A stretch of 64,000 nt of DNA from Hypholoma sublateritium FD-334 SS-4 (GCA_000827495.1 KN817542.1:46178-110177); one strand, 5' to 3'. Positions 46,142 to 56,666 are shown, counted from the first letter of the stretch. The notes: a model not told the origin generated them from the sequence alone. Program-made: numbers and translations.

Positions 46142-46538
46142 ATTAACGACTGTGATGCTCACTGCGCGCGCAGCACCAGCCTGAACAGCCTGCGTAGGGC
46201 CATTCGCTTTATTGAGTGCTCCTCGCGCTGGTCAGGATCGACATAGGTGTGGCGCTCGGTATCCAGGCTGTGGGGCTGTGGCGGGGATTAACAACGCAGC
46301 GGGCAGTGCAGCAGGCGAGGCAGCTGCTCACCTTCGGCGGGACGCGCAGGGAAAAGGATACCGTCGCTTCGGGGTTGCGCAGGACGAACGACGCGGCTTC
46401 GATTAGGAACGCGAGCACTGCATGCAGCTCAGGCGCGCGGGGAGTGTGAGGATGCTTAGTGTATGCCAGGCCCTCCGAGGCGAGCGGTTGGCATGCAGTC
46501 CACCGGATAAAGCCAGAAATTCGCTGGTTGCGCAACAA
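46142..46538 (-). pseudogene. degraded C-terminal copy of the 48414 Ser/Pro/Ala-rich gene
   Basis: Aligned with 48420-48900, this stretch keeps blocks such as GATCGACATAGG versus GATTGACGTAGG, GGGTTGCGCAGGACGAACGACGCGGC versus GGGCTGCGCGGGATGAACGCGGCGAC, and GCGCGCGGGGAGTGTGAGGATGCT versus GCGCGCGGGGAGCGCGAGGACGCT. Many indels and frame breaks exist, most of the 1.75-kb gene is missing, and the remaining frame (46538-46209) differs from the parent protein. GC content is high as in the parent. I infer a relic left by the tandem duplication of the unit BTB gene + this gene. Confidence 0.7.
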
Positions 46539-46900
46539 GGCTTGAATAGTGAATATTAAGGGTGTATACGTACGAGAGAGGGAACAATGCTAAGTCGAAC
46601 ACGCGCGCTCAGCTGCGCATCATCGCACGGCGTCGAGTCGTTTTCAACTTTGATGGAATTTAGAAAGCGCTGTCCAAGCGATGTCACTTTTCCATTGTGC
46701 TAATTTAAACTACTTAAGATGTACTTACCGGTCCCTCTAATGAGGATTCTCGCTACCAGCCGACTTCCTCTTGGAGGGGACGGTCACCAGTGCGTATTCC
46801 CTTTGTTTCAATTGTGACAAAAGCCCAATAAAAACCAAACGTCACGATCAATCAAGTTGTTGACTCCTGCCTTCACCTCATCGACTGCCTCCGACTCATC
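46539..46900. other. promoter region of BTB gene B
   Basis: 362 bp, no gene. CCCTTTGTTTCAATTGTGACAAAAGCC (about 46799-46825) corresponds to the same element before BTB gene A. Confidence 0.4.
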
Positions 46901-47990
46901 ATGGCGGATATCACTGTAGCGGGACCCTCAAATTCAAACCAGCCACTTCTAGATAAAACGCATGAAGGATGTGAGTTGATTTAGACAAGTTTTACTTGCA
47001 CGATATGGCTCTACGTGGCACATGTTAACCCACCTTTGTCCTTTGACCAGTTCCCGAAACCAATGGCACAGACCTCGTAATTCGATCCTCCGACGGTTTT
47101 CTTTTTCATCTGCATCGCAAATACCTGGAAGCAACCACAGGCTCGTTTCCTGGACCCGAATTCGACACACATGGCGAAGTCATTCAGCTCTCGGAACCCG
47201 CAGATGTTCTCGCACTGCTCTTCCAATTCGTGACCCCGGCAAGACAGCCTCATTTGAGGGGCTTGAGATTCAGCTTGCTAGATCCCTTGGCGGAGGCTGC
47301 TAACAAATATGAAGTTTTTTCGGCGATGAATATTTGCGAGAATCGCCTCATGTTTGTGGCCTCATGCTCCGCGAAATGCAGTTTGTCCCATCTGACTGTT
47401 GCATTCGATAGGGAACATACATCAGCATACCCTCGTCAAACCATGATGCACGGTCTCAAGCATGATTATCCATTACTCGTAGCAAGGGCATCTCTTTCTC
47501 TCGCCCGTGCCCCGCTCCTTACGATTATCGACCACCTCCCCGTGCATTGCATAACGCCTTGGGTGCGCGCCCCTTAGTTCTCATTTCTCATATTGCCCCC
47601 AACTAAATCCATTTCACTGAGCAGATTGAATACCACGAAGCCTGGAAATGCATCTTCAAAGATGTCATCAATTCTTGCATCAAAGACAATGCCCACATAT
47701 GCGAGAACTGCCGGTCATCTTTGATCCTTTGGGTCATGGATTTGGAGGCAACCGCGACGTTGGCTACCCTTAGCTCTAAAATCACTCAGCAGACGCCTAC
47801 TCCCTCCCAGCCGAGAGCCTGCATTGCCCCAGTGGACCGGACCTCACCATACAGTTCCATCCTTACGTTATCGAGGTGTAAGCAACCCAACGAAGTCATG
47901 ATCTTGACTTGCAGGACGTTGCAAGATCGTATCAAGGCGGTGCCACCTTTCAGCCAGTTCATGAAAGGAAAACGTCAAAGAGGTACCTAA
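46901..47990 (+). CDS. BTB/POZ domain protein B
   Basis: Exons 46901-46970, 47051-47351, 47412-47562 and 47625-47990 encode 295 residues. Same architecture and the same exon 2 and exon 3 lengths (301 and 151 nt) as BTB gene A. The BTB domain is NGTDLVIRSSDGFLFHLHRK to LAEAANKYEVFSAMNICENR, nearly identical to gene A even at silent sites, whereas exon 1, the ending of exon 3 and the middle of exon 4 (TPTPSQPRACIAPVDRTSPY) have diverged clearly. Likely role: protein-protein adaptor, possibly for Cul3, inferred from family only. Confidence 0.85.
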
Positions 47991-48413
47991 TTAGTTTGGA
48001 GTCCCGTGTAAAATCTACAAACTTACATCCAAAGTATGTACATTCATCTCTTGAAACTTCAAGTTGCCACAATTGTTGTAGTCCGCTAAGTACCTTGGTC
48101 TCAAATGTTACCCGATGCATTAAGCAAATAAAACTATTCTCAAGTGGCAGCGATTTTCCGACGCAAATCGTTCAGAAATGGTACATTGGCAGACGTGGGT
48201 ATATAAGTTAGTAAGTAGATAGGTAATTTTAGCGATACAGGTCATCCTCGTAATTAGTGGTACACCAGCGCGCAGCAAGCCTCAGGCAAGCGCGGCGGCC
48301 GTAGGTATGTACAGACAGTTCGTGAAAGTGCGTAAAGAAAATACAGAGAATCCGAATGAGAACAAATAAAAAGTCATTTCGTGATGCATTAACCAAGCCT
48401 GCGACTGCGGCGT

Positions 48414-50168
48414 TCATTGCGAGCGGCGACCGAGTCCAAAGAGCCCGCGCACGCCCTTGCGCTTTGTCGCGCGCTCCTCGCGCGGGTCCGGGACCGAGTC
48501 TACGCCGATCAGGATTGACGTAGGCGCAGCGCTCGGGGCGGGTGCTGGGGCGAACGAGTCTTGGAGGAATTCATGCCGCGCGCGTGCGACAGCGTCAATA
48601 CTGGGGACCGCACGCACAATTGCAGGCGCAGCGGGCACTGCTGCAGGGAGCGGCACGACCGCGCGCCGCGTGCGCACAGTGTGCGCCGAGCTCGCGAGCT
48701 TCAGCGGCGCGGGGCGACGGCGCACCTTCGGTGAAGTGCGTGAGGAAGAGGACGCCGTCGCGCCCGGGCTGCGCGGGATGAACGCGGCGACGTCGACAAG
48801 GAACGTGGGCGCCGCGCGCAGGTGGGGCACCGCGCGGCGCGGGCGCGCGGGGAGCGCGAGGACGCTCATGCCCGGGCCGCCGATGCGGTGCGAGGCGAGC
48901 GCGCGGTCGTCCGCCGCGCGCGGGTCCTCGAGCTCGGGCAGCGGGAGGAGGCGCGCGGGGTCGAGCTCGGAGGCCTGCGTCGAGATACTCGTGCGCGCGC
49001 GCAGTGCGGTGGTGGGCGTGCGGCGCGGGCTGCCGGTGAGCGGGGAGAGCGCGTCGCCGTCGAATTCCTCCCAGTCTGCCTCCGCGGCGCCGTCGTCGGC
49101 TACGTCGAGCAAGGGCGCGTATTCCATCTCCTCGTCGGCGTCCCACCACAGGCCGCCCTGGGCGTCGCGGTGCACGGCTGCGACGCCGACGGACTGTGCG
49201 GTGTGGCCCTGGGCGGCAAGCGCCTGCGCCTCCATCACGCGCCGAGCGTGCGCCTCGATGCTCCCGCCGTCCGCGAACTGCATCAACGCAAGCTCATTCG
49301 CAAGCGGCGGTGGCGCGCGCACGACGGACTTAGACGCGGCATACTTCGTGTGCTTGCGCTGCGAAACTGCCGCGGCCGCAGCGGCGAGCTGCTGCTTCCG
49401 CGCAGCCTGTGCGGCCTTCACGGACGCGCTCGCGCTCATTTTCGTGGGGGAGTGCGGGAGTGGGGACGCGGGGCCTGCTTGCGACTTGCCCTTGGTGCTG
49501 CGCGGGCGTAGGATGGAGAGCGAGCGGAAACGCTTCATGCCCTTGGGCTTGCGCGCCGCGGCATCCTGTGGAATCGGGGGGAGGGGGATGCTCGCAAACG
49601 CCTGCGCAGAAAGCGGACCCGCGGTGAGTGGTCGGGGCGGGGACGAGAGCGGCGCGGCTGGGTCTCCGCCGCGCTTCAGGTGGTACTCGCGGAGGTACGG
49701 GGAGGGAGTGGTCGGCGTTTTAGGGAATTGGATGAAGACAGACGCGTATCCGAGGGTGGTCAGGTCGAATTTGCCCGTGGAGGGCGTGCGGACCGGGGCG
49801 GCGTCGATGATGTGCATAATCGACGAGCCCGATGCAGCTCTGTTATGCGAGATGGACGGGCGCCGGGACATGCGGGAGATAGAGGACCGTCTGGACGAGT
49901 TGCTGGTGATGGATAGACGGCGGTGGGGCGAGCGCGGTGCCGGCGAGCCAGGTTGAACATGGGTAGCCCACGCAAGAATGCTTGAGTTGACATTCGAGAA
50001 CTTGCGTCCGGTCTGTCCATACGGCGCCGGAGGTGGAGATCCTGGAGGTGGAGGAAGAGGCGCGACTTGGCGTCTTTTTGGTGGTGGAGGTTTCGCGAGA
50101 AAAGAGAAGCGCGGGTTTTCGAACGCGGCAGGGTAATTAGCAGTCTGTGTCGACATTTGAGCAGACAT
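48414..50168 (-). CDS. uncharacterised Ser/Pro/Ala-rich basidiomycete protein
   Basis: An intronless 584-residue frame, GC-rich and therefore sharply different in base composition from the AT-richer BTB genes around it. The N-terminus is Pro-rich (KPPPPKRRQVAPLPPPPGSP), followed by Ser/Arg-rich sequence (SRRSSISRMSRRPSISHNRA) with many possible phosphorylation sites, a central Ala/Gln region, and one better conserved-looking block, QGGLWWDADEEMEYAPLL. The C-terminus ends in a basic KRKGVRGLFGLGRRSQ. No enzymatic motif, signal peptide or membrane helix. The start may be the second Met (MSTQTANYP, 50156). I recognise no family with a function. A decayed partial copy lies at 46142-46538. Confidence 0.7.
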   Translation of the reverse strand: MSAQMSTQTANYPAAFENPRFSFLAKPPPPKRRQVAPLPPPPGSPPPAPYGQTGRKFSNVNSSILAWATHVQPGSPAPRSPHRRLSITSNSSRRSSISRMSRRPSISHNRAASGSSIMHIIDAAPVRTPSTGKFDLTTLGYASVFIQFPKTPTTPSPYLREYHLKRGGDPAAPLSSPPRPLTAGPLSAQAFASIPLPPIPQDAAARKPKGMKRFRSLSILRPRSTKGKSQAGPASPLPHSPTKMSASASVKAAQAARKQQLAAAAAAVSQRKHTKYAASKSVVRAPPPLANELALMQFADGGSIEAHARRVMEAQALAAQGHTAQSVGVAAVHRDAQGGLWWDADEEMEYAPLLDVADDGAAEADWEEFDGDALSPLTGSPRRTPTTALRARTSISTQASELDPARLLPLPELEDPRAADDRALASHRIGGPGMSVLALPARPRRAVPHLRAAPTFLVDVAAFIPRSPGATASSSSRTSPKVRRRPAPLKLASSAHTVRTRRAVVPLPAAVPAAPAIVRAVPSIDAVARARHEFLQDSFAPAPAPSAAPTSILIGVDSVPDPREERATKRKGVRGLFGLGRRSQ

Positions 50169-50705
50169 TATTGTAGGCTGCGTTATAGTATTTGGGAATT
50201 AAAGTGGAACCTGGTAGGGGAAATTCCATCACTAAGGAATTTGTTCGTCCGCATAGCATGCCAGAAACACTCACCTTGGAATACAGGAGGACGTTATAAG
50301 TAGACGTGATGTGGACAGCGTTATCGGAAATTGTTAGTTCTGGCCGTGAGTCGGCAGGTAAACTTGTTCGTGGTGGAGGAGACGGATTCAAATGAGACTA
50401 GCTCAGATGTGGGGAAGGAATCCTGGCGTTCATCCTTATAAAAATCAGGAAACAATGCATTGTAAATGCGCGTGGCACGCCCTACTAAGCGCTGTCAACC
50501 AATACTCGCACTGTTCTTGTCTGTGACAGATATGTCACTTCTGTGAGTCACACTTTGGTCGCGTTATTTGTGCCACAACCAAGCCACAGCAGGCCATTGT
50601 TCTTGGCATTATCCCAGCATTGTCCTCTATTTCGCTCGTAATTTGACCGACTCTCGATCTGTAGAGCTCGCTACATCCTAGCATAATTTTCCCCTGCAAA
50701 ATTCA
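50169..50705. other. divergent intergenic region
   Basis: 537 bp between the minus-strand 48414 gene and the plus-strand BTB gene C. No gene recognised. The segment 50500-50570 contains several TCTGTGACAGAT/GTCACTTCTGTGAGTCAC near-repeats. Confidence 0.35.
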
Positions 50706-51757
50706 ATGGAAATGCAAGACGGTGGCATACCAACGCACCCCCTCTGTGAGTGTGGAAGGAAGGGCCGAGCTCAGCGCTGAAGCTTGAGAACTTGCTTCGC
50801 AGTCAACGATCCCAGTGCGGACATTGTGGTAGAATCGTCCGACGGGACAAGGTTCCGTCTTCACAGAAAAAACATCAAAGTCCACACCGGAAGTGCCTTC
50901 CTCGGGGGACTTTATTGCAGCTCTGTAGACGACCCTGACATCACTTGCCTCTCGGAGCCAGGAGATGTCCTGGAAATAGTGTTTCAATTTTTATATCCTC
51001 AAAAACATCCAGATCTCGGTGCGGTTACAGAATCCGAGAGCGTAGTGGCAATAGCGGACGCAGTAGGAAAATATGAAATATATGGGGCGATGAATGCTTG
51101 CGAGATACGGCTGAGGTGGATAATTTATTACTGGAAATTGTGGCGTTCTTATGCTTATACTCTTTATGAAGGCCTTTTCTGTCAGATCACCCCACAGAAA
51201 TATTCACATACGCATTCAAAAATCGTAACCAAGAACTACTCAACAAAACAGCTCTAATATTATCGCGTTTTCCGCTGCATGAAAGACTGGAAAATCTACC
51301 TCCGCAGTGCAGCTTACCATGGGTAAATTTTCAAAGTAACATTCAAGGTACCTTATGAGCTTACGCATATCTCAATTAGGTGAATTATCAGAAGACGTGG
51401 ACCGCTGTATTTGATGCAATACGAACGTACATCAGAACCCTCCTGCAGGGGACAGGCCCAGGCCCCACTGCTCTATGTATATGCACGAACAGATTCTCAT
51501 ACAACTCGAAAGGTATCTGTGGAGGATGTTATGATTTCTTAAGAGTATGGGTACTCAACCTCGAAAAAACGCATCGCTTCGCGGAATTGGGGACCAAGAT
51601 TGCCAGTTCTTTGACGCCAGTACCCATAGGACAAGGCCTTACCAACGGATGCCCACACTTGCCAGCAGTCGCAAAGCATAGTCAAACACTGATAAAAAAA
51701 ATACCGCCTTTTGTGTCGTTTCTTGATTGCAGCGAGAAGAAGGAATTCTGCCAGTAA
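50706..51757 (+). pseudogene. BTB/POZ gene C with a probable frame break
   Basis: Exon 1 50706-50745 and exon 2 50803-51115 are in phase and encode a good BTB domain (SADIVVESSDGTRFRLHRKN, LEIVFQFLYPQKHPDLG, VGKYEIYGAMNACEIRLR). The expected exon 3, about 51186-51322, encodes HPTEIFTYAFKNRNQELL to PPQCSLPW, and exon 4, 51380-51757, encodes YQKTWTAVFDAIRTYI and the ending IKKIPPFVSFLD. With the canonical donor GTGGAT and acceptor CAG at 51185, exon 3 is one base out of frame and hits a stop; no other splice pair repairs it. Exon 3 is also 137 rather than 151 nt as in the relatives. I infer a recent pseudogene or a sequencing error. Confidence 0.6.
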
Positions 51758-51983
51758 AAGCACTCACTAGCCAGGGTTGCCAGCAATAATATCGCTGTAC
51801 AAATATCGGATGCTTAATTGAATTGGTGTTAAATTTTTGTCAAAGACTCAAAGCCATTGGTACATACTCGAGTTATGCGTTGATTTGGTGTGTAGAAAAA
51901 ATATGTGCTACTTCTAATCAATATTCTGTGCAAAAGATTGTCAAGTAAATTTGCATTTCAACAAGTAAAGTGAGGGTACTATG

Positions 51984-53135
51984 TCAATGAATGACACAAC
52001 TAGGCCAAGCACCGCTATTAGCAACTGCTTGAGATACTGCCTTTGTTGCTAATATATATACCTCATCTTTCGGCGAACTACTCTTCAAAAACTTCCTGAA
52101 AGGAAATTCATGCATAGCTTTAATCCCATCCTGACACCGTCGCATGATATCGCGCTGCATACTGCATTGTTCCCCCATACCGTGGCAACGTTGGCAGAGG
52201 GCACGTTGTAAGACGGCCTGTGGCTGTCCGCCCTGGGTCTGAATGCGATTAAGAGCATTTTCCGCGTCATGTATGCTTTTGAGCATGCGGATTTGATCCA
52301 CCAAAGCGACCAAAAAAAGCTCGCAGTTCGTGCAGACAACGGCCAAACTTGGGAAGCAGTCGACATCTTCAGTAAACAAGCCACCGTCGGGCTTGAATCG
52401 CAAATTCTCAATCACGGCTTCAAACACCGTTTCCCAGGTTTTGTGGTATAATGCCTGCACGGAGATAAGTATAATCTAATTAGCTGGCACCTAAATGGCG
52501 TTAAGCAGTACTTGCAAAGACATGACTCACCCAAGGCACCCAGACCTGACTTGGCAAGTCTATAAGCATATCACACACGGGTGATCGGGCGCAAAGGAGC
52601 GCAGTTTCGTCGACGAGGTCAAGGTAGTCAAACTCAATGGCGTACTTCAGGATTTCTTTGGCGCATTGAGGCAAAAACTCTCTTCACATCGTACGATGGA
52701 GTCAATTAATTATTATAATGCCCAGAACCCAACGATGGAGCGTACCTCAAGCGCACTTGTGAAATATGCATGGCAGAAAATATCTTATATCTTTCGGCTG
52801 CGGTCGCGAGCGCTTGCACAGTCTCAAATCTCGTATTCGTGAGCTTCGGGTGTCTTTGAGGGTATAAGAACTGGAAAAGGATAACGAGCACATGTGCAGG
52901 CTCTGGGAGCCGCTGCTGATTGATAGGCGTGAATCCGCCTGCTTGAACCTCAATATTTGTACGATGCAGACGAAAGAGCACATTGTCGGATGATATGACT
53001 GAAATGTCTGCATCGCTTGCACTGACTGAGATTCGATGACAATGCCTAAATTATAAGAAAGATTCACAGATCAAAGAGATCAAAGAAAAACGCACATTGA
53101 CTACTAGTTGCGCCCTCGTAATCAAGTTTCGACAT
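51984..53135 (-). CDS. BTB/POZ domain protein D
   Basis: Exons 53135-53102, 53025-52746, 52681-52531 and 52454-51984 are in phase and give 311 residues. BTB domain: SDADISVISSDNVLFRLHRT, PAHVLVILFQFLYPQRHP and AAERYKIFSAMHISQVRLR; then the helical tail EILKYAIEFDYLDLVDETAL and LYHKTWETVFEAVIENLRF. The last exon has a Cys-containing stretch (CTNCELFLVALVDQIRML, LCQRCHGMGEQC) also hinted at in the other family members; it could hold a metal or simply be disulfide-free helices. Opposite orientation to BTB genes A-C and closest to gene C. The first exon (34 nt) and the exact exon 2 acceptor are the least certain parts. Confidence 0.75.
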
Positions 53136-53595
53136 ATCTTAAATCGAAGTACGACTTAGCAGCTGGGTGAATGTGAGTGCCACGAAGGCGTGAGCGTTGG
53201 CTGAGCGTATCATTTCAACTTTGATGGGCACGAGCCTTCGGGTTGAACCCGGGAGCCGGCGAAGCCAACACGTGCATTTTCTCTGTACTGTTCTACTTAA
53301 ACATAAGAGTTGCTTATGAAAGTTCACCATTCCGGGACACGCATAGTGAGAAATGAATTATGCGAATCTGCTAATGTGTGGGCTGGAGTGGAGAAGCTCA
53401 AAGATAATATTTCAACATTGAACGATTTATTTTTAGAACATATATATTAAGCGCCCATGTTAACCGAGTTCACTTGGCGCCTTGTAGTGCTTGTACTGCC
53501 TTGCAGCTGTATGAATATGCCGAGGCCTATATGTCTACATAAGGCCTACACTGAAAATCATACATAGTGTATTACATATATCCATCGGCCAGAAT
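53136..53595. other. intergenic, nothing recognised
   Basis: 460 bp, AT-rich toward 53400-53600 with an ATATATATTAAG near 53440. No supported gene. Confidence 0.35.
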
Positions 53596-54190
53596 TCAAC
53601 TTTCCACCAAATTCAGAAAACACACAAAAGGAGGGATGGATTTAATTTGCCTCTGCCTATATGACGCCAGAGGTAATAGGTATGGGTGCTTTTTATTGCT
53701 TGTGAAATTATACGTCGCAATAATGGCTACCATGCTTTCCAAATGTTCTCGAGTATCAAGGCCCGCTTTCAAGTAATTATAGCAGTTTTGACAGGGCTTG
53801 CTATTGATGACGCCATTTCTGCGGTGACAGAGGTACTTAGTCTCCGAGATTGAGATAAGAGAGTTGATGTGCTCTTGTATCTGATTGAACACAGCCTACG
53901 ATGTCTGTTGATATCTGACCTGCATTTAATCCGCCGTGTGAGCTGACGAGGGAAAAGAAGAATGTCCGAAAGGTTATTTCCATTTCGTACAGATTGTTGA
54001 CCTTGTGAAACCGGTTGACCCAAGCAAGCAAAGAAATTCGACAGTTATTGCATATTTGGGACCTGGTAGCTGTTGCAAGTTAGTGGATGGAACGCGCCTG
54101 CTTTCCCTTCAATGTTCGTACGGTGTAGACGAAAACTCCTGTTACCAGAAAATCTGACTGCGACGGCTGTATCGTTCGAGTTGACTAAAA
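53596..54190 (-). pseudogene. decayed BTB/POZ copy E
   Basis: On the minus strand, about 54190-54045 keeps a BTB start (NRSFRLHRTNIEGKAGAFHP, compare VLFRLHRTNIEVQAGGFTP in gene D) but runs into a stop. Next, about 54031 onward keeps PW-VNRFHKV at the exon 3/4 junction region, and 53892-53596 keeps a last-exon-like ending (CQNCYNYLKAGLDTREHLES ... IKSIPPFVCFLN, compare IKKIPPFVSFLD in gene C). The middle of the BTB domain and exon 3 are missing and the pieces lie in different frames. A remnant of an inverted/tandem BTB array. Confidence 0.65.
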
Positions 54191-54719
54191 ATCCCGGTAA
54201 AAAATCAGAAGTCTTCTGATTATCAACGAGACGATGAAATAGGTGCTCACAGAGGACGCTAGGTCACCTGCGTAGGATTCTGATGGCTTGACTCGGAGCT
54301 ACAGCTTTTGAAAAGGTCAGTGCTGAGCGCTGAATACTAAGCACGGAGTGTTTGACGGTCGGAGCAAGTTGGAAGCAAGCAGCAGCAGCATTTAGCCGCG
54401 TGCGTCTTTTCCTGTATCCCAACACATTGCATAATAAGGTTGTAATAAGGTGTTCAAAAATCGCAAAAGCCCTACACCAAGTGAGCCTTGCATCCACCGT
54501 GTGGAATACGTAGAGCCACATTTTTGGCTAAAATAAATCGTACATATATCAGGATTTTTCCACGTACAAAATCTACCAACCGCCCGTGTGGCGAACTGGT
54601 GTACTTAGCTTTGTTTGCTACATATGTTACACGCAAAAAATTTCAAATAACACAGAATCCATCTTCCAGAAAACATAGATTATAAGTACATTTAGATCTC
54701 CCAATGAAGGATTATGGAT

Positions 54720-56077
54720 TCATAGGCCTCTGCCTCTGACGACCGGAACTCCTCTTCCTCTCCCCCGAGGCACGGCCCGGCCTCTGCCCCTTGCTCGTGG
54801 TGGTATTCCAGTATCACTCAGCGTTGAATAATCTCTTTCCGCAGACGATTGTTGGCCTAGTGCAGAGGTTCCTGGAGCAACAAAATCACCCCTGCCTCCT
54901 GCAATTGTAATGTCCCCTCGCCCGCGTCCTCGTCCCCGGCCGCGGCCACGCCCACGGAGCCCATTGACATTGGGAGCGAAGCCGCCAGTCTTCCCGCCAC
55001 GTCCGAAACGGATAGAGTCCGGGACAAGCGACAGCGAGTCCAGCGAATTTACCAGGCCGTCGACGTCGTTGCTGGCCGCAGCGCGCTTGTTGCGCGGCTG
55101 TTTGAGTTGGTGCGGGCGCTCCGTGGACTTGGATGATATGGACGATGGCGGCGAGTGGATCCCGGTCGTGCGGGGCAGCATACGCGGTGTTGCTTGAAGG
55201 TCAAGCGCCTCCTCCTCTTCGAACGGCTTGTCCTCCGAGCTGTTGTCGCCGTCGTCATCCTCATCCTCGTCCATCTCGCCGCTGTCGTCCTCATCTTCGT
55301 CCATCGCGCCGTCTCCTCTATGAGCGTCCATCTGCACGTCCCTGGCCTGCCCGGGCTCTCTCGGCTTCCACTCCTTGCGCACCATGCTCGCCCCCTCGCC
55401 CCATTTCTTCAGCAGCCCACCGATGCCCTTGTTTGTGACGGCGAAGAAATACTCCTTGGGGTAGGAGTGTGCTTGGATCAGATGTAATCGCCGCGCTTTC
55501 GGGGTGAGGAAGTTACGGCCACAAGTTGGGGCAGGGATGTGGCACTGGAACTGGAAAACAATGTGAGTCAGATATCACAATCGCACAATTGTACGCACGA
55601 TCTTGTCACCGCGCTCCTTGCGAATCTGCGCCAGGGGGTCGTGGCACTCCGTTTGATGCTTTACAAAGGGTAAATTAGCGCCGTGTCTTTGCCACTCAAA
55701 ACGACGCAGCTCACCAGCGCTAGTAGCCTAGCCTCAGGAAATACACACCCGCAGTTTTGGTCTTCGCAGACATGCGCATGATATTTGGCATAGTGTCTTT
55801 CAAGTTCAGCAGTGTTCGCGATCGGGGCAGGTTTGTGATTGCAAGTCGGTGGCAAAGTGCAGAGTAATGGCACTGAGGCACTGGAAGTTGTGGTGCTCTG
55901 CTGTCCGTTTACGGTGCTCCTGCTTGGGTTGGTTATGTCGGAGCTAGCGTCTGGGAAGTAAATGATGCGCGAGGCCTTGAGCGGAGGATCGCCTGATCCA
56001 GGTGAAATGCTAAGCGCCGATGACGGCGAAGAAGGTGCGCGTGGACGCTTGACGGATGGTGTTGCGTTTGGCTCCAT
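54720..56077 (-). CDS. ZNF511: C2H2 zinc-finger protein, ZNF511-like
   Basis: Exons 56077-55715, 55658-55599 and 55550-54720 give 417 residues. The three zinc-finger-like units match ZNF511: CTLPPTCNHKPAPIANTAELERHYAKYH, then HVCEDQNCGCVFPEARLLALHQTECHDPL (split by intron 1), then FQCHIPAPTCGRNFLTPKARRLHLIQAHSYP with the YPKEYFF follow-up typical of the family. The C-terminal half differs from animal ZNF511: an acidic stretch (DEDEDDSGEMDEDEDDDGD) and an RGG/RG-rich tail (GRGRGRGRGRGRG, ARGRGRAVPRGRGRG), which usually binds RNA and can be arginine-methylated. Nuclear or nucleolar location is inferred. Function of ZNF511 itself is poorly known. Confidence 0.82.
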
Positions 56078-56261
56078 AGTGGATTGGCGGATTTGTTGAG
56101 ATAAATCTCTTTACTTGAGAATACCAGCTCAAGGTTCACAAACGCACGATGCACGGGGAGATCTGAAGTGAAAGGGGCTTGCATCGTGGTGAACGTCCAC
56201 AAGAACGTTGCAATTCGATAATAGTACATCCAGGGATGCGCCATTTTACACATGAAATATG

Positions 56262-56358
56262 TGCCCCATGGCTGAGTTGGTTACAGCGTCCGACTGTTAA
56301 GTTCATATCTTGAGCAACGATAATCGGAAGGTCATGAGTTCGAGCCTCATTGGGGCAG
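56262..56358 (+). tRNA. tRNA-Asn (anticodon GTT) with an intron
   Basis: Cloverleaf read by eye: acceptor TGCCCCA (56262-56268) pairs with TGGGGCA (56351-56357), discriminator G 56358; D stem GCTG/CAGC; anticodon stem TCCGA (56289-56293) pairs with TCGGA (56324-56328); loop CTGTTAA gives anticodon GTT at 56296-56298; variable loop AGGTC; T arm ATGAG-TTCGAGC-CTCAT. A 23-nt intron, 56300-56322, sits one base 3' of the anticodon, the standard position. The first pair is T-A instead of the usual G-C. Confidence 0.88.
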
Positions 56359-56364
56359 AGTCTG

Positions 56365-56369
56365 TTTTT
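56365..56369 (+). terminator. RNA polymerase III terminator
   Basis: Run of five T residues on the + strand, seven bases after the tRNA-Asn 3' end; a longer T8 run follows at about 56393-56400 as a backup. Confidence 0.6.
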
Positions 56370-56666
56370 GTTCATCTTTGGCAAGATAGCAATTTTTTTT
56401 AAAAAGTTGGAAAAATCACGGTGACACAGAGTCCGGACCCCATAGCCACGGAAAATTTCCGTCAGAATTCATCAGATTCTCTGCGTACTGCAAGCGCACT
56501 GTATTAATTTGCTCGTATACAAAAGCTAATTTTACAATATAGGTACTTCCAACATCATAGTTTTGCATGTAGTGTCTTCATGAAATAGAGCAAACAAAAA
56601 ACCAAGTCCCCTTCCAGATTTATACCACACGTTGAAAGAGCATGAAGGCTGATGTATCCTGATACA

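Noticed and set aside
48457..49956. 499-codon + strand frame
   Set aside because: Antisense shadow of the GC-rich 48414 gene; composition follows that gene's codon bias and no motif is visible.
53210..53275. Possible tRNA-like fold around GGGTTGAACCCGGGAGCC
   Set aside because: A T-arm-like hairpin only; no acceptor, D or anticodon stem pairs around it.
54264..54521. Minus-strand 85-codon frame near the decayed BTB copy
   Set aside because: No similarity to any BTB exon and no splice context linking it to the relic.
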